In this document: positions 1-9,954 of the stretch, piece after piece | How positions within the stretch are numbered: the stretch's first letter is position 1 | Layout: every line of letters starts with the position of its first letter | Source: Prorocentrum cordatum | Lineage: Eukaryota > Sar > Dinophyceae > Prorocentrales > Prorocentraceae | Direction: 5' to 3' | Length of the DNA: 64,000 nt | Assembly: GCA_963575745.1 (NCBI GenBank) | Contig: CAUYUJ010021660.1 | Coordinates: 199,712 to 263,711, forward strand | The notes under the pieces: model-generated | What the model was told of the DNA's origin: nothing | Database searches by the model: none | Seen by the model: only the letters and a program-made list of their open reading frames with translations | Position numbers and translations under genes: made by a program

Positions 1-99
1 GCCGATTTTCCTCGACGCCGTCGCCGCCTCGGCCAGCACGGGCGCATTCTCGAACGGCCGCGTTCGCAGCCGCAGTTAAGCCTCTACGAAGGCCCCAGG

Positions 100-440
100 A
101 TACCCGAAGATAGTGTCCTCCTCCTCATACTCCTCCCTCCTCCTCCCTCCTCCCCGCTCGTCGTGCATCGTCTTCCGTCTATCCTCCATCGTCCTCTCTC
201 TCCCTCCTCCCGCCTCTTCCTCCTCGTCCGTCCTCGGTTCATCGACCGACATGCTCCGTGCTCCGTGCACCGTCCCCCGTCCACCGAATTCCGTCCTCCG
301 TCCTCAGTGCTCGGTCCTTCTCGTCCTCCTCCTCATCCTCTTCCTCTTCCTCTTCATGTTCCTCGTATTCGTCCTCGTCGTCCTCCTCCTGCTCTTCCTC
401 GTCCTCCTCTTCTTCCTCCTTCTTCTCCCCGTGTTTCCTC
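100..440. repeat. Degenerate TCC/CTC pyrimidine-rich tract
   Basis: Dominated on the + strand by TCC, CTC and CGTCC triplets. The open frames on both strands are Ser/Pro/Leu-rich or Glu/Arg-rich low-complexity products of the triplet bias, with no recognisable domain. A simple-sequence region, not a gene. Confidence 0.7.
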
Positions 441-934
441 GACAATTTGGTCCCTTGGAGCATCTTCTCGCCAGCTCCTCCACCGCTTCCTCCGCCGCTC
501 CTGGCCCCGCAGGGAATATCGGAGGTTTCAATTTCGGAAGTCGAAACTCGACGTGAACATGTCCCCGCAAAGTTTGCGATATCCAATCACATCGAATCCA
601 CATACCCTTCCTGGAGTCCATCCCGTACCGATTTTCGATGGTCCCAGGACCCGCAAACGGCCTCCAGAAGCCTCATATTCAAAACAAAGAACGTATCGAA
701 CCCGAGAGCTCGAAACTCGATGTTCATACCTCGACGTAACCCTTTTGGACCCGGCGAGGCCGCAAAACGGGAAAAGGCAACGCGAGGAGTGAGAAACGCC
801 CCCCAGGGCCGGAAACAGGACGCGGCACCTCGAGCCGAAAAGAAGCCGAACAACAAATAGGCGTTCGTGGTCCCTTACCCTCGAGAACGCAAAACACTTT
901 TTGTGGAGGGAGTGGCTTCGGGCGCGGACGGGTT
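441..934. other. No gene recognised
   Basis: Mixed-composition DNA with frames open by chance. It contains the motif TCGAAACTCGA twice (about 539 and 709), in both cases followed within a few bases by a second CGACGT or CGATGT motif. No domain, RNA gene or MITE end seen. Confidence 0.4.
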
Positions 935-1395
935 ATCACTCCCACGCCCCGGACGCAAGGGCTTTTCCCTGCGCCCGATTCGGCCGAGGATGGGCTACCA
1001 CCCGTAGCCCGGACGCAGGGGGGTCCCCCTGCGCCCGATTCGGCTGACGATGGTTTACCACCGCCAGCCAAGGGTCCCCCCCTGCGCCCGATTCGGCTGA
1101 CGATGGGTTACCACGGCCGGCCCGGAGACAACGGTTCCCCCCTGCCCCCGATGCGGCCAAGGATGGGTTACCACCCCCAGCCCGGACACAAAGTTTCCCC
1201 CTGCGTCCAATTCGGCTGACGATGGGTTGCCACCGCCAGCCCGGAGACAAGGGTTCCCCCCTGCCCCCGATCCGGCTGACGATGGGTTACCACCGCGAGC
1301 CCAGAGACAAGGGTCCCCCCCTGCCCTCGATTCGGCCGAAGATGGGTTACCACTCCCGGCCCGGACGCAAGGGTTCCCCTCTGCGCCCGGCCGCC
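935..1395. repeat. 60-bp minisatellite, about 7.5 copies
   Basis: The motif GATGGGTTACCACC recurs near 989, 1049, 1102, 1162, 1221, 1281 and 1341. Spacings are 60 bp apart from one unit of 53. Each unit also carries GCCCGGACGCAAGGGTTCC-like and CTGCGCCCGATTCGGC-like segments. Because 60 is a multiple of three, frames stay open on both strands without implying coding. Confidence 0.9.
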
Positions 1396-1474
1396 GTCGT
1401 CGTCCTCACCTCCTGTTCCTCCTCTTCCTCCTCACCTGATGGGTCGGGCGAGTCGCCTTTCGAAGGGCGCAAAA

Positions 1475-2050
1475 GGAGGGGGCTCCGGCTTGAGACTTTC
1501 TCACAGTTCACTCACACACGAGGCTCCCGCCTGATATTTCCCCATATTCAGGCCTCAGGAACCCAAAAGTGGCGTCAGTCACAGGTTCGAGGATGACCCG
1601 CTGGGATTAGAAACATGAGCTGCGGGCCCCATATGGAGGGGGCTCCCGCCTGAGACTTCCTCACAGTTCACTCACAGGCGACGCCCCCGCCTGATAATTC
1701 CCGCGTATTCAAGTCACAGGAACCCAGAAGTGACGACAGTCACAGGATCGAGGATTACCCGCTCGGATTAAAAACATGAGCTGCAGGCCCCATAGGGGGA
1801 AGGCTCTCACTTGACACCTCCTCACAAGTCACTCACAGACGAGCCTTCCGCCTGATGCTTCCCCATATTCAGGCTTCAGGAGCCCAAAAGTGACGACAGT
1901 TACAGGTTCGAGGATGACCCGTTAGGGTAAAAAGCGTGAGGCGCGGGCCCCATAGGGGAAGGGCTTCCGCTTGAGGTTCCTCGCAATTCACTCACAGACG
2001 AGCCTTCCGCCTGATACTTCCCCTATAACCTCGGGAAGCCTTTAAGACCC
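1475..2050. repeat. 160-bp tandem repeat, about 3.5 copies
   Basis: Unit starts at GGCTCCGGCTTGAGAC (1481), and its variants at 1641, 1802 and 1962, give a regular 160-161 bp period. Each unit contains TCACAGTTCACTCACA, a CCGCCTGATA motif, CAGGAACCCAAAAGTG and a GGGCCCCATA motif. It abuts the 60-bp array. No coding signal. Confidence 0.9.
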
Positions 2051-2139
2051 CCCCCCCATCATCAGGTGAAAATATAACGCATCCGGCACCCAGGAAGCGT
2101 TACCTCGGCACCGGAGGAGCCCGCAAAGAGCACTCGGGG

Positions 2140-2580
2140 CCAAGGTAAGCTTTGCTGAGCCCTGCTAGCTCCCGCTAAGCCCTGGTAAGCAATGATAAGC
2201 CAGGCTCGCCCCCTGCTGAGCCCTGCTGCGCCCCGCTACGCTCATGCCGAGACTTGCTAGCCCCTGCTGAGCGCCGCTGAACGCTGCTAAGACTTGCTAC
2301 TATCCCCAGCTGAGCCTTGCTAAACCCTGCTCGCTCCACTAAGCTCTACTGGGCCCCATGCTGAGCCCCCTGCTAAGCAATGCTAAGCCATGCTCGCCCC
2401 CTCCCGAGCCCTGCTCGCCCCTGCTAAGTCAAGCCTTGCTAATCCCCGCGGAGCCCTGCTAAGCCCGTGCCAGGCCTTGCTAGCCCGTGCTGAGCTCTGC
2501 TGAGCGCTGCTAAGCCCTGCTCTCCCCTGCTGAGCCTTGCTAGGCCCTGTTCGCCCTAAGCCCTACTGAGCCGTTTCTTA
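2140..2580. repeat. Degenerate CTGCTAAGCC/CTGCTGAGCC array
   Basis: Short units of about 10-20 bp built from CTGCTAAGCC, CTGCTGAGCC, CTTGCTAG and CTGCTCGCCC follow each other with frequent variation over about 440 bp. No gene. Confidence 0.85.
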
Positions 2581-2760
2581 AGAAATCCTTAGCATTGTTT
2601 AGGATTCCAAAGGAATTCCAAGGAATTCTCAGCATTTCCCTAGCTCGTCCTAGGAACCCCCGACCATGTCCTAGGACATCCGTTCTATTTCCTAGGAAAT
2701 CCTTGGCATTTCTTTCGGACGGCCATGACATCTTTTAGGAAATGAATACGTAGCTCATAG
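2580..2760. repeat. Degenerate CCTAGGA/TTAGCAT array, first block
   Basis: Repeated motifs CCTTAGCATTG, TTCCTAGGA and AGGACATCC. The same motif family reappears at 3925-4145, on the other side of the AT-rich island, so the island may have been inserted into one older array. Confidence 0.65.
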
Positions 2761-3665
2761 CTCACAGCTTAGTATTATCCATATTCTCAGTATTTCCATT
2801 ATTAGCCATATTGTTAGTATTGTGATCATTCATATCACTTTTCATTTTTTGTTGAAAAATTAAATGAGCAAGAAACATGTGTACCATTATCCCCACGATT
2901 TGCATTATGACTCGTGCCATTGTCCTTATTATCCGTATGATCAGCATGGTGCGTACGTTCTTATTATACCTACCGTTTTTAGTTATTAGCCTTATCCGTA
3001 GTATCACTATTTGCATTATCGATATACTTTTTTGTACCATTATTTGTACCATTCGTTCACGTATTATGATCATTCGTACCGTCACCCTTGGTATTATTAT
3101 GGGTATCATTAGGGCGATTACCAATTTATGATTGTTATTATCATTACCGTTGTTGTCATCACTAGAACCGTTATGCTTCCTTATGTTATCAGTACCCGTT
3201 GTATTCGTACAAGCATGTTTTGTTTGTTTAGTTTTCACCAGTACCATTCTGCCCAAGAGTAGCAGCATTCGTGCAATTATTATCATTCGTTTCATGAGTC
3301 TCATTCTTATTGTCTCTCATCCTTTTTAGTACCATTATCGTTCGTACCAGTATTTTTATCATACGTTTCTTATTCTGATCGTGTTATCTCAATCTCACTA
3401 TTTTCTTTCTCCCGCTTTTAATGTTACACTTATCCTTCTCGTTCTTACATTATTCGTACTTCGTTGTATTTTCTTATGTGTGTTTTTTAACTCTTATTTC
3501 CATTATTATTTGTATTGTTGTCATTCTTATGTGTATTCGTATTCTCAGGTTTGTTTTTGTTCTTTTTCTTCTCATTCGCTGTATGCTTCTCAATTTTAGA
3601 TATACTGTGATCCCTCTCATTCCGAAGATTATTATCATTTTCATTTTATCCTTTCTAGCGGGTGC
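2760..3665. repeat. AT-rich island of ATTATTCGTACC-like words
   Basis: About 900 bp of sharply lower GC, made of recurring words such as ATTCGTACC, ATTATCATT, CCGTATTATC and ATTATTAGC. Frames here are Ile/Leu/Ser-rich and open on both strands with no domain. A similar island lies at 17890-18490. Confidence 0.75.
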
Positions 3666-3784
3666 TAAGATAACGCTTCGGTGCGGGGCGGGGAGGATAC
3701 CCTGGGATGGGCCGTCCCCTAGGACGGCCGAAAAAAAAAAACATTCATTTCTCAAAGGGAGTTGTAATAGGAATCGCGCAGGAA

Positions 3785-3842
3785 GAGGAGGAGGAGGTTG
3801 AGGAGCAGGAGCAGGAGGAGGAGGAGGAGGAGGAGGAGGAGG
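3785..3842. repeat. (GGA)n microsatellite
   Basis: GAGGAGGAGGTTGAGGAGCAGG followed by a nearly pure GGA run. The frame across it is Glu-rich and not a gene. Confidence 0.9.
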
Positions 3843-3924
3843 GGATAATCATAGCCCGAATGATAAGAGGCGTAGCATTTCTTATTACATCCGTCGCACT
3901 CCCTACACAATATGTAGATGTTTG

Positions 3925-4145
3925 TAGGAAATCCCTGGCATGTCTTAGGACAACCTAAGCATGTCCTGGGACCTCCATATCATTCCTTTGGGAAGTCCGT
4001 CGCATTTCCTAGGACATCCTTCACATGTCATAGGACATCCTTAGCAGTCCCGAGGACACACAACACAACACACACACGCACACACACGGGCAATCCTTTG
4101 CTAGTACGTCGCGTGTCCTAGGACATGCGCAGCATACCCAAAGGC
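3925..4145. repeat. Degenerate CCTAGGACATCC array, second block
   Basis: AGGACATCCTTAGCA-, TTAGGACAACC- and CCTAGGACATGC-like units in tandem, related to 2580-2760. A short ACACAC run sits at 4060-4090. Confidence 0.7.
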
Positions 4146-4329
4146 ATCCCTTAAGGAATTCTTCTTGCGCGTCGCGCAGCGCGCGACACCCCGTGGATAT
4201 CTTGATTTGTGCGAAGTGCTAAAGGTATCGCTCTGCGAAAACGGCCCCCTGAACATGTTAAATCATGGCGCGGCGCTAACAATAACACCGGGGGGTTTCT
4301 TAAATGTTTCCTTGGGTTATCCAAGCTAG

Positions 4330-4770
4330 CGAATGAGTGGGTGAGTGAGGGAGTGAGTGAACGACTGAATGAGTGATGATGATGATGAGGATGATGCAGG
4401 TGAGGGCTGAGTGGGTGAGCGAGTGTATGATGGACTGACGGTCAAGGTGTTCAAGATGGTCTGTGTGTGTGAGTGAATGTGAGTGCGAGTGAGAGTAAGT
4501 GACGACGATGCTGATTGTTGTGATGATGAGTGAAGGAGTGAGTGGGAGGGAATGGGTGAGTGAGTGAGTGAATGAGTGAATGAGTGATGGGGATGATGAT
4601 ACGGATGTTGATGATGACGATGCGGGGATGACGCTATTGATGTTGATGGTGATAATTGTGTGTGTGTGTGTGAGCGATGGCGACGTGGTGACTGAGTGAA
4701 TGAGTGATGAGTGAGTGAGTGAGAGGGTGGGTGAGTGAATGAGTGGGTGAGTGAGTGGGTGATGATGTAG
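4330..4770. repeat. GTGAGTGA / GATGATG mixed microsatellite
   Basis: Alternating GAGTGAGTG, GATGATGATG and TGTGTGTG stretches across 440 bp. The minus-strand Ser/His/Thr-rich frame is a shadow of this repeat. Confidence 0.9.
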
Positions 4771-4831
4771 TGTGTGTTCTGGTTCTTGCGCGGGGTGTCC
4801 ACAGAAAACACTAACCCCATTTAGGACGTGG

Positions 4832-4860
4832 GGAAAAACAGCGTTTAGGTCCAGCCCAGA
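4832..4860. mobile_element. Solitary hAT-like MITE terminus
   Basis: The run AACAGCGTTTAGGTCCAGCC closely matches the right terminal repeat of the MITE at 45994-46140 (core AACGCCGTTTAGGTTCAGCC). No partner end is visible upstream, so this is probably a truncated or solo end. The match is read by eye. Confidence 0.5.
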
Positions 4861-5048
4861 TTTTGGTCCGAAAGCTGGACGACGGGTATCACCAGAGGGT
4901 GTCCGCGGCTGGGCCGGCTTGGCCGGCTTGGCCGCGCCGCAGGCGGTGAATTAACGGATAATCGTGCGGTCGCTTTGCTGCGGTCGGCTGCCGTGCCGCT
5001 GCCGCGTCGCCGCACCCTTCGGGGGCTCCTGGCGGCTCGTCGGTTTCG

Positions 5049-5230
5049 GTCGGTCGGGCGTGTTCCTCTACAGGAGGAGTCTTCAAAAAGAATCAAAAAA
5101 GTGTGGGACGTTTTCTTTTTGTTCTTCTTCTTCTTCGTCTTCTTACCTCAGGATGATGTTTGATTATTTTTCGGGTATATGTTGTTTTTATCGTCGAAAA
5201 CTCGCCTGTAGCAGGACAGGCCCGACCTGA
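5049..5230. mobile_element. MITE family M1, copy a (182 bp)
   Basis: Inverted ends: the left starts GTCGGTCGGGCG and runs to CCTCTACAGG; the right is CGCCTGTAG...GGCCCGACCTGA. The interior is AT-rich with a TTC run. Flanking direct repeats CGGTTTCG (5041-5048 and 5231-5238; the identity continues to 13 bp) look like a target-site duplication. Confidence 0.8.
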
Positions 5231-5372
5231 CGGTTTCGGTCGGCCTCGGATCCGCCGCAGGGCCTGCGGGCTTTCTCGGCGGTGCACCGCCCTGCAGTTG
5301 GCCTGCTGGCCCACACCCCCGGCGGCCCGAAAGCCGCAGCCCAGGCGGCCCGCCTTTCCCTCGCCGCCCCCG
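5231..5372. other. GC-rich interval between two M1 MITEs
   Basis: 142 bp of very high GC between copies a and b of the M1 family, contrasting with the AT-rich MITE interiors. It resembles the GC-rich interval at 31920-32116, which also lies between two M1 copies. It could be a short exon, but no protein family is recognised. Confidence 0.35.
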
Positions 5373-5542
5373 TTGAGTCGGGCATGTCCCTCTGCAGGAG
5401 ACACATCCAAGAACAATTGCAAAGTACTCATGGGGGACGATGTTTCGACTACTTTTTGAGATTTTTGGGCATCACTGTGGACATTTTTTTTTTGGGGGGG
5501 GGGGGGCAAAATCCGCCCGTATGGGGGACATGCCCGACCGAA
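5373..5542. mobile_element. MITE family M1, copy b (about 170 bp)
   Basis: Left end TTGAGTCGGGCATGTCCC followed by TCTGCAGG; right end GGGGGACATGCCCGACCGAA. The interior has a T run followed by a G run. The 8 bp on each side do not match, so no target-site duplication is seen for this copy; it may be recombined or the boundary may be off. Confidence 0.7.
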
Positions 5543-5567
5543 CTCAGGGGAGGGATAATCCTCCAGA

Positions 5568-5665
5568 GTGGACAATTGGCGTTTACTGAACGGCCTTGGG
5601 CGTTTACTAAACGGCCTTGCCTTGTTCGATTCCTTTTTTCGGGCGCGTTTACTGAACGGCTTCGC
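5568..5665. repeat. Three-copy GCGTTTACTGAACGGC repeat
   Basis: GCGTTTACTGAACGGCCTTG occurs at about 5579, a one-base variant near 5600, and a third copy (GCGTTTACTGAACGGCTTCG) at about 5644. Short direct repeat of unknown role. Confidence 0.8.
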
Positions 5666-5699
5666 GTGTCGGGGTGGTTGTATAATGTGGGTGAATTCG

Positions 5700-6160
5700 T
5701 TTGCCGACGTTGAAGTTGTCAGCTCCACTGCTCGTGCAGTCATCCCACCCACCCACCCGAAAACTGGCTCGCAAAACCCATGCGCAAGCGATTGCGATGA
5801 GTGCTTGGTGTTGGCTGGTGCATCTCTGCGGCCGCGTTAGCTCGCGCATGCTCGCGCGCGCAGCGGCCAGCTAGTCTGGCGCGACCGACGCGAATGCGGT
5901 GGCGCGGACCGCTGAGCACATCGCAGCGGGCATTTCAGTTCGAGTCGGCGAGTTTGGTGGGCACGGTATCATGGCAACGTCGGCAATGGTAGACACGATG
6001 ATGATTTTAGCGATGCTGGTGACGATGTTTGGGAGGATTTCGACATTCGCGCGCGGCGTCCGCGCGCATGTGCCCCGCATGGTGCTTCTTTATTAGTGAT
6101 TATGGCCCTGGCGGGCGCACGACCGATGTTGAAGGCTTTGGACGCGCGCGCGCGTAAGTT
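5700..6160. repeat. Higher-order repeat module R1 (long form), copy 1
   Basis: Begins with CTCCACTGCTCGTGCAGTCA and a CCCACCCACCC tract, then GCGATTGCGATGAGTGCTTG, then GGGCATTTCAGTTCGAGTCG and a segment rich in GATG. The same ordered blocks recur at 42770-43260 and 43905-44465. The frames through it vary between copies in ways that do not favour a gene. Confidence 0.8.
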
Positions 6161-6730
6161 GTTCGCATGGCAGATCTGTTGAAAACCATTGTTTTCAGGA
6201 TTCGGGAAGCGCGCGTTTTTGTTTGTTTGTTAGTTGTTTGTGTTTTTTCCTTTGTGTAGTTTTTTTGGTTGAGGTTGTATGCTGCGAGTCGTGCGATTTC
6301 ATGAAGCTCGCTCTTGAAATTGTTGAAACCACAATGTGTCTGGAAGGTTTTGGCCCGCGCGCGGCAGCCGCGCGCATGTGCCCCGCATTTGTTCAAAGGA
6401 TTGTGGCCCTGGCAGGCGCGCGACCGTTGTTGAATGAGATCGACGTGGGGGCAAAATTTGCCCAAGAAACCCGATTTGACAGGGATGTTGAAAAACATTG
6501 CCGTGCGGTAGGAACGCGGGCAGGTTTTTCAGTTTTTTTGGGTGAGAAAGTAGTGTGTGTTCATAGGTTTCCTTGAAACTGGATGTTGAAATTGTTGAAA
6601 ACACAATGTGTGTTGGAAGGATTTCGACATGCGCGCGCAGCGGCCGCGCGAATGTGCCCGCATTGTATTTTTACGAATCGTTCGCGACAGAGTGTTATGC
6701 TATAACAAACGTGTCACCGTATTTTTTGCC
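6160..6730. repeat. Higher-order repeat module R2-like, diverged
   Basis: Two internal copies of a unit with ACAATGTGTnTGGAAGG followed by CGCGCGC-rich hairpin-like sequence and ATGTGCCC..GCAT lie near 6330 and 6605; a related partial copy ends the preceding module at about 6035-6085. It resembles the R2 modules of the 33-45 kb region in layout (T-rich stretch, then a CGCG-rich palindromic stretch). Confidence 0.65.
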
Positions 6731-7035
6731 AGGGAGCCGAGGTGGTACGGATACAGGCCTGACTGGGATAGTATGAATTTCACCACCCACCAAACCACCC
6801 CAACCCAACCCGAAGGCCTCAATTTGCCCTCCATGTCCAGTGGGGGGGGGGTCTGGGAACATCGAAAAAACACAAATGGAGCCCATACCCCCCCCAACCC
6901 GAAATTCGGGTCTTCGGGTTGGGTTGGTGTGGTCTGGTAGGTAGTCAGAATTCACAGGTAGGATGGACATTGGGTCAAAATCATCAATGTTTTACATAGG
7001 TTCCCGGGGAATCGAGAAGTCGGAGGGGAGGGTGG
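6730..7035. repeat. Higher-order repeat module R3, copy 1, with insertion
   Basis: Carries the R3 landmarks GGATACAGGCCTGACTGGGA at the left and TAGGATGGACATTGGGTCA at the right, as in the R3 copy at 43735-43910, but a 181-bp inverted-repeat element (6774-6954) separates them. Confidence 0.7.
6774..6954. mobile_element. Inverted-repeat MITE with about 42-bp ends, inside R3
   Basis: The left arm (6774-6815) begins TGAATTTCACCACCCACC and ends CCAACCCAACCCGAAG. The right arm (6914-6954) is its near reverse complement, beginning CTTCGGGTTGGGTTGG and ending CAGAATTCA. Comparison with R3 copies lacking it shows an insertion at a GAATTCA-like target. Confidence 0.75.
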
Positions 7036-7073
7036 TCGAACCTACCTTTTTTGAAGAAGGGAGAACTTATCGT

Positions 7074-7120
7074 TCAAATTCCGCCAATAGGAGAATACGC
7101 CCGACCTAACCCAATGCCCT
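7074..7120. mobile_element. M1 MITE right end, solitary
   Basis: CCGCCAATAGGAGAATACGC followed by CCGACCTAACC matches the right end of M1 elements. No clear left partner. A second right-end-like CGGACATGCCCGACCTGACG lies at 7262-7281 after a GGA run. Confidence 0.5.
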
Positions 7121-7199
7121 GGCCAGGGCTGCCCCCCCCACTCCCGGGCCAGGGCCAGGAGCTGCTGAGGAGGAGGGGGGCGGCGAGGGAGGATGACGA

Positions 7200-7262
7200 G
7201 GGACGAGGGACGAAGGCGAGAACGAGGAGGAGGAGGAGGAGGAGGAGGAGGAGGAGGAGGCG
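7200..7262. repeat. (GGA)n microsatellite
   Basis: Nearly pure GGA triplets. The Gly-, Arg- and Ser-rich frames here are shadows. Confidence 0.9.
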
Positions 7263-7441
7263 GACATGCCCGACCTGACGCTCCCGGCCTTCTCTGGGGG
7301 CCTCTGGCCCCCAGGAACCCCCAAAGGGCCCGTCGGCGGCTGCACGGCGCGCGGCGCGAGGCCTTGCCGGGGCCGCAGGCCCCCCCCGAGCTCCGGAGGT
7401 CTCCGCCGTCGGCTCCAGAGTCGAGCTGGCTCGGCTTCGCC

Positions 7442-7604
7442 TTAAGCTGGGCTTGTCCCTCTACAGGGGGAATATTCCAAAATAGTAAAAATCCGTCTTT
7501 TTTCAATGTGCCATATATATACATAGTTTTTTTTTTTTTTTTTTTTTTTGTCAATGCTATTTTTTCGTCCAAAATCCACCTGTAGGGTGACATGCTCGAC
7601 CTAA
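7442..7604. mobile_element. MITE family M1, copy c (163 bp)
   Basis: Left end TTAAGCTGGGCTTGTCCC then TCTACAGGGGG; right end CCACCTGTAGGGTGACATGC then TCGACCTAA. AT-rich interior with a 24-bp T run. Flanks GCTTCGCC (7434-7441) and GCCTCGCC (7605-7612) form a 7/8 target-site duplication. Confidence 0.85.
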
Positions 7605-7682
7605 GCCTCGCCAGTGCCTGTCTCAGTATCGTTTAACCGACCCTCATCCTGGAGGGTTTCTCCGAAGGGCTTAGGCGACCCG

Positions 7683-7922
7683 TTCTCCTCCTCCTCCTCC
7701 TCCTTCTCCTCCTTCTCCTCCTCCTCCTCCTACTCCTACTCCTCCTCCTCCTCCTCCTCCTCCTCCTCCTCCTCCTCCTCCTCCTCCTCCTCCTCCTCCT
7801 CCTTCTCCTCCTTCTCCTCCTCCTCCTCCTCCTCCTCCTCTCCTCCTCCCTACTCCTCCCCCTCCCCCTCCTACTCCTCCTCCTCCTCCTCCTCCTCCTC
7901 CTCCTCCTCCTGCTCCTCCTCG
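7683..7922. repeat. (CTC)n microsatellite
   Basis: About 240 bp of CTC/TCC triplets with few interruptions; gives poly-Ser on one strand and poly-Arg on the other. Confidence 0.95.
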
Positions 7923-8161
7923 GGTCGCCTACGGCCCCGGGGGAAACCGTGCACCCCATCCCCATCCCCATCCCCTTCGAGACCCCCGCCAAATTACCCC
8001 ACCAGTTGGGGGCACACCCCGCGAAACCCGAAGGGAACGGCCTATATCCCCATCTATGGAGGGTAAATCGGCCAGTGGGTCCCTGGCCACGCCACGGGGG
8101 ATAGGGATCAGATAAACAATGCTCACTGCCGGCTCGATGGCACTGCAGATTCTCCGCCGAT
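7923..8161. other. No gene recognised
   Basis: 240 bp between a microsatellite and an M1 MITE. Contains CCCCATC repeated three times near 7955-7975. No domain or RNA gene. Confidence 0.4.
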
Positions 8162-8169
8162 GCCTGCCG

Positions 8170-8389
8170 TCAAATCGGGCAGGTCCCTCCTACAATATTC
8201 CTGAATCGACAGACTATGTTTCTACTATTCTTCGATATTCCTCTAAATGAGGAATATTGCAGACTAGTAAAAACATATCTTATCGATTCAAGAATGTTCA
8301 GAAATCGTAAGACATATTCAAGGAGAGAATATTCAAGACTAGGAGCTGTTTTGGCTATCTCCGCCTGCAGGAGGATTCGCCCGACCTAA
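8170..8389. mobile_element. MITE family M1, copy d (220 bp), perfect 8-bp TSD
   Basis: Left end TCAAATCGGGCAGGTCCC; right end GCAGGAGGATTCGCCCGACC then TAA. Both flanks are GCCTGCCG (8162-8169 and 8390-8397), a perfect 8-bp target-site duplication. The interior is AT-rich, with AATATTC words in both orientations. Confidence 0.9.
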
Positions 8390-8454
8390 GCCTGCCGATC
8401 CGATGTTCAGATCGATCCAAATCGACTTGCCGATGCGATGCCAGGGCCACCTGC

Positions 8455-8575
8455 TCCCTCCCCGGGCCCGGCTCTTCATCCCGAGCGGCACCTTGGCGGC
8501 GTCGGGGCCTGGCTGGGGGCTCACGCGGAGGCCGAAAGTGGCCCAAAACCTTCCGCCCTGCATTTTTTCACAGCG
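8455..8575. repeat. Dispersed repeat shared with 45884-45990
   Basis: Shared ordered words: GGCTCTTCATCCCGAG, then about 60 bp later GAGGCCGAAA, then CTTCC.CC and TTTTTCA. The second copy lies next to the hAT-like MITE between the PDZ and RING exons. Function unknown. Confidence 0.6.
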
Positions 8576-8596
8576 CGAGCGGGAGGAACGAAAAGC

Positions 8597-8760
8597 GCCA
8601 CCACCACCGCCACCACCACCACCACCACCGCCGCCACCACCACCACCACCACCACCACCACCACCACCACCACCACCACCACCACCACCACCACCACCAC
8701 CACCACCACCACCACCACCACCACCACCACCACCACCACCACCACCACCACCACCACCAG
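8597..8760. repeat. (CAC)n microsatellite
   Basis: About 160 bp of CCA/CAC triplets. It accounts for the poly-Pro, poly-Thr, poly-Gly, poly-Val and poly-Trp frames on both strands. Confidence 0.97.
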
Positions 8761-9950
8761 GGGTGCCGCCTCCAGCGAGGAGGTCCACGAGGCCTCCTCG
8801 AGCTGGGGGCGGGAGGCGTCTCGAGTGGGGAGGGGGGGACCCGCCACTGGGAGAACCACACCCCCCCGTGGCCCCTCTTGCTGGTGGTGGTGGTGCCGCT
8901 CTTCTTTGCTCCTGCGCGAGGGGCTCTGGGTGGAGGGGGGGGCGGCCGCGAGGCGCTAGAGCCCCCAAAAGATGGCCTCCGAGATGGCCTCCAAGATGGC
9001 TCAAGATACCTCAAGATGGAGCCGAGGGGCTGGGGTGCCCGTGCCTGGACCCGATCGCGTCGCCGAGCGGGAGCGCCCCCGCAGGCGCGGTGGCCGGGCG
9101 GGGCTGCCGGAGGAGTCGTTGGCCTCGGCGAGGGGCTCGATGGCACGGGTCAGTTTCTCTTGGGCCCAGGGCTGCACAGGAGGCCTTTGGTGCACAGCCA
9201 CCGTGCCTGGCTATGTGGAGCCATCCCTTCGGCCCTGGCATGGCGCGCACGCCCTCCGCCATGAGCTGACAGCCAGCACCCACACCGATGCGCCCCCCAG
9301 ACTTCTCGGGGGTGTAGAATTCCCGGGGGGTGGGGGTGGTATGGGTGTGTGTTGTCGGACGGGAGCCCCCGCTCGAACGGGAGCGACCCTCGGGGTCCGA
9401 TGGCTCGCGCCCATCCCTGTAGCGCCTTCGTCGCCTTGCCCTTGCCCGTTCCTCCTCCCTCCAGGTTTGAGTTTGTGTGCGTGCTGCGATCTCATCACTC
9501 CAGGGGCCTGCAGGCCACCCTCTGAGGCCCAGGATGGCCCTGGCCAGGCATGGTGGCGGTGTGCCGAAGTGCCTTCTGCGGACGGGCGCGGGTGCCGCAG
9601 CCCCCCCCCCCGCGCCCTTCCTGTCCTCGTGGGCGCCTCGGCCTCGGCAACGGCAGGATCGTAGTGTGTTCTTGCGCCGCCCGGTGCGCTCGCTTCGATC
9701 GCCTGCTGCCTGCCGTCGTCGGCACGTTCGAGTCCATCGATGTCCCTGGTCTTCGCTTTTTACGGGCAGGAGGTGGTCAGCGAGGACGGTGGATTGGGCC
9801 GCGTCGTCTACAGGGGGCATCCCACGCCTCTGAACGGCCACCGCTCTGGGGGATGGTACTTTTCCTTCGTGTCCAGGGCAAGTTGACCGCCAGTGGCCCA
9901 GAATCGGTCAAGATGACATTGCATCCGCCAGGGTCAATCCTCTGCTTGGG
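8761..9950. other. No gene recognised, GC-rich
   Basis: About 1.2 kb of GC-rich unique-looking DNA. A 276-residue minus-strand frame (9011-9841) is Arg/Gly/Pro-rich with no motif I recognise, and competing frames are equally open. GATGGCCTCC-like words repeat near 8970-9015. Not called as a gene. Confidence 0.4.
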
Positions 9951-9954
9951 CTAG

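Noticed and set aside
8985-9020. A spliced-leader-like TGGCTCAAG word
   Set aside because: Part of a local GATGGCCTCC/GATGGCTCAAG repetition; the upstream half of the leader is absent.
8403-9269. Long Pro-, Thr-, Gly-, Val- and Trp-rich frames over the CAC array
   Set aside because: All six frames are open because of the triplet repeat; no domain on either side.
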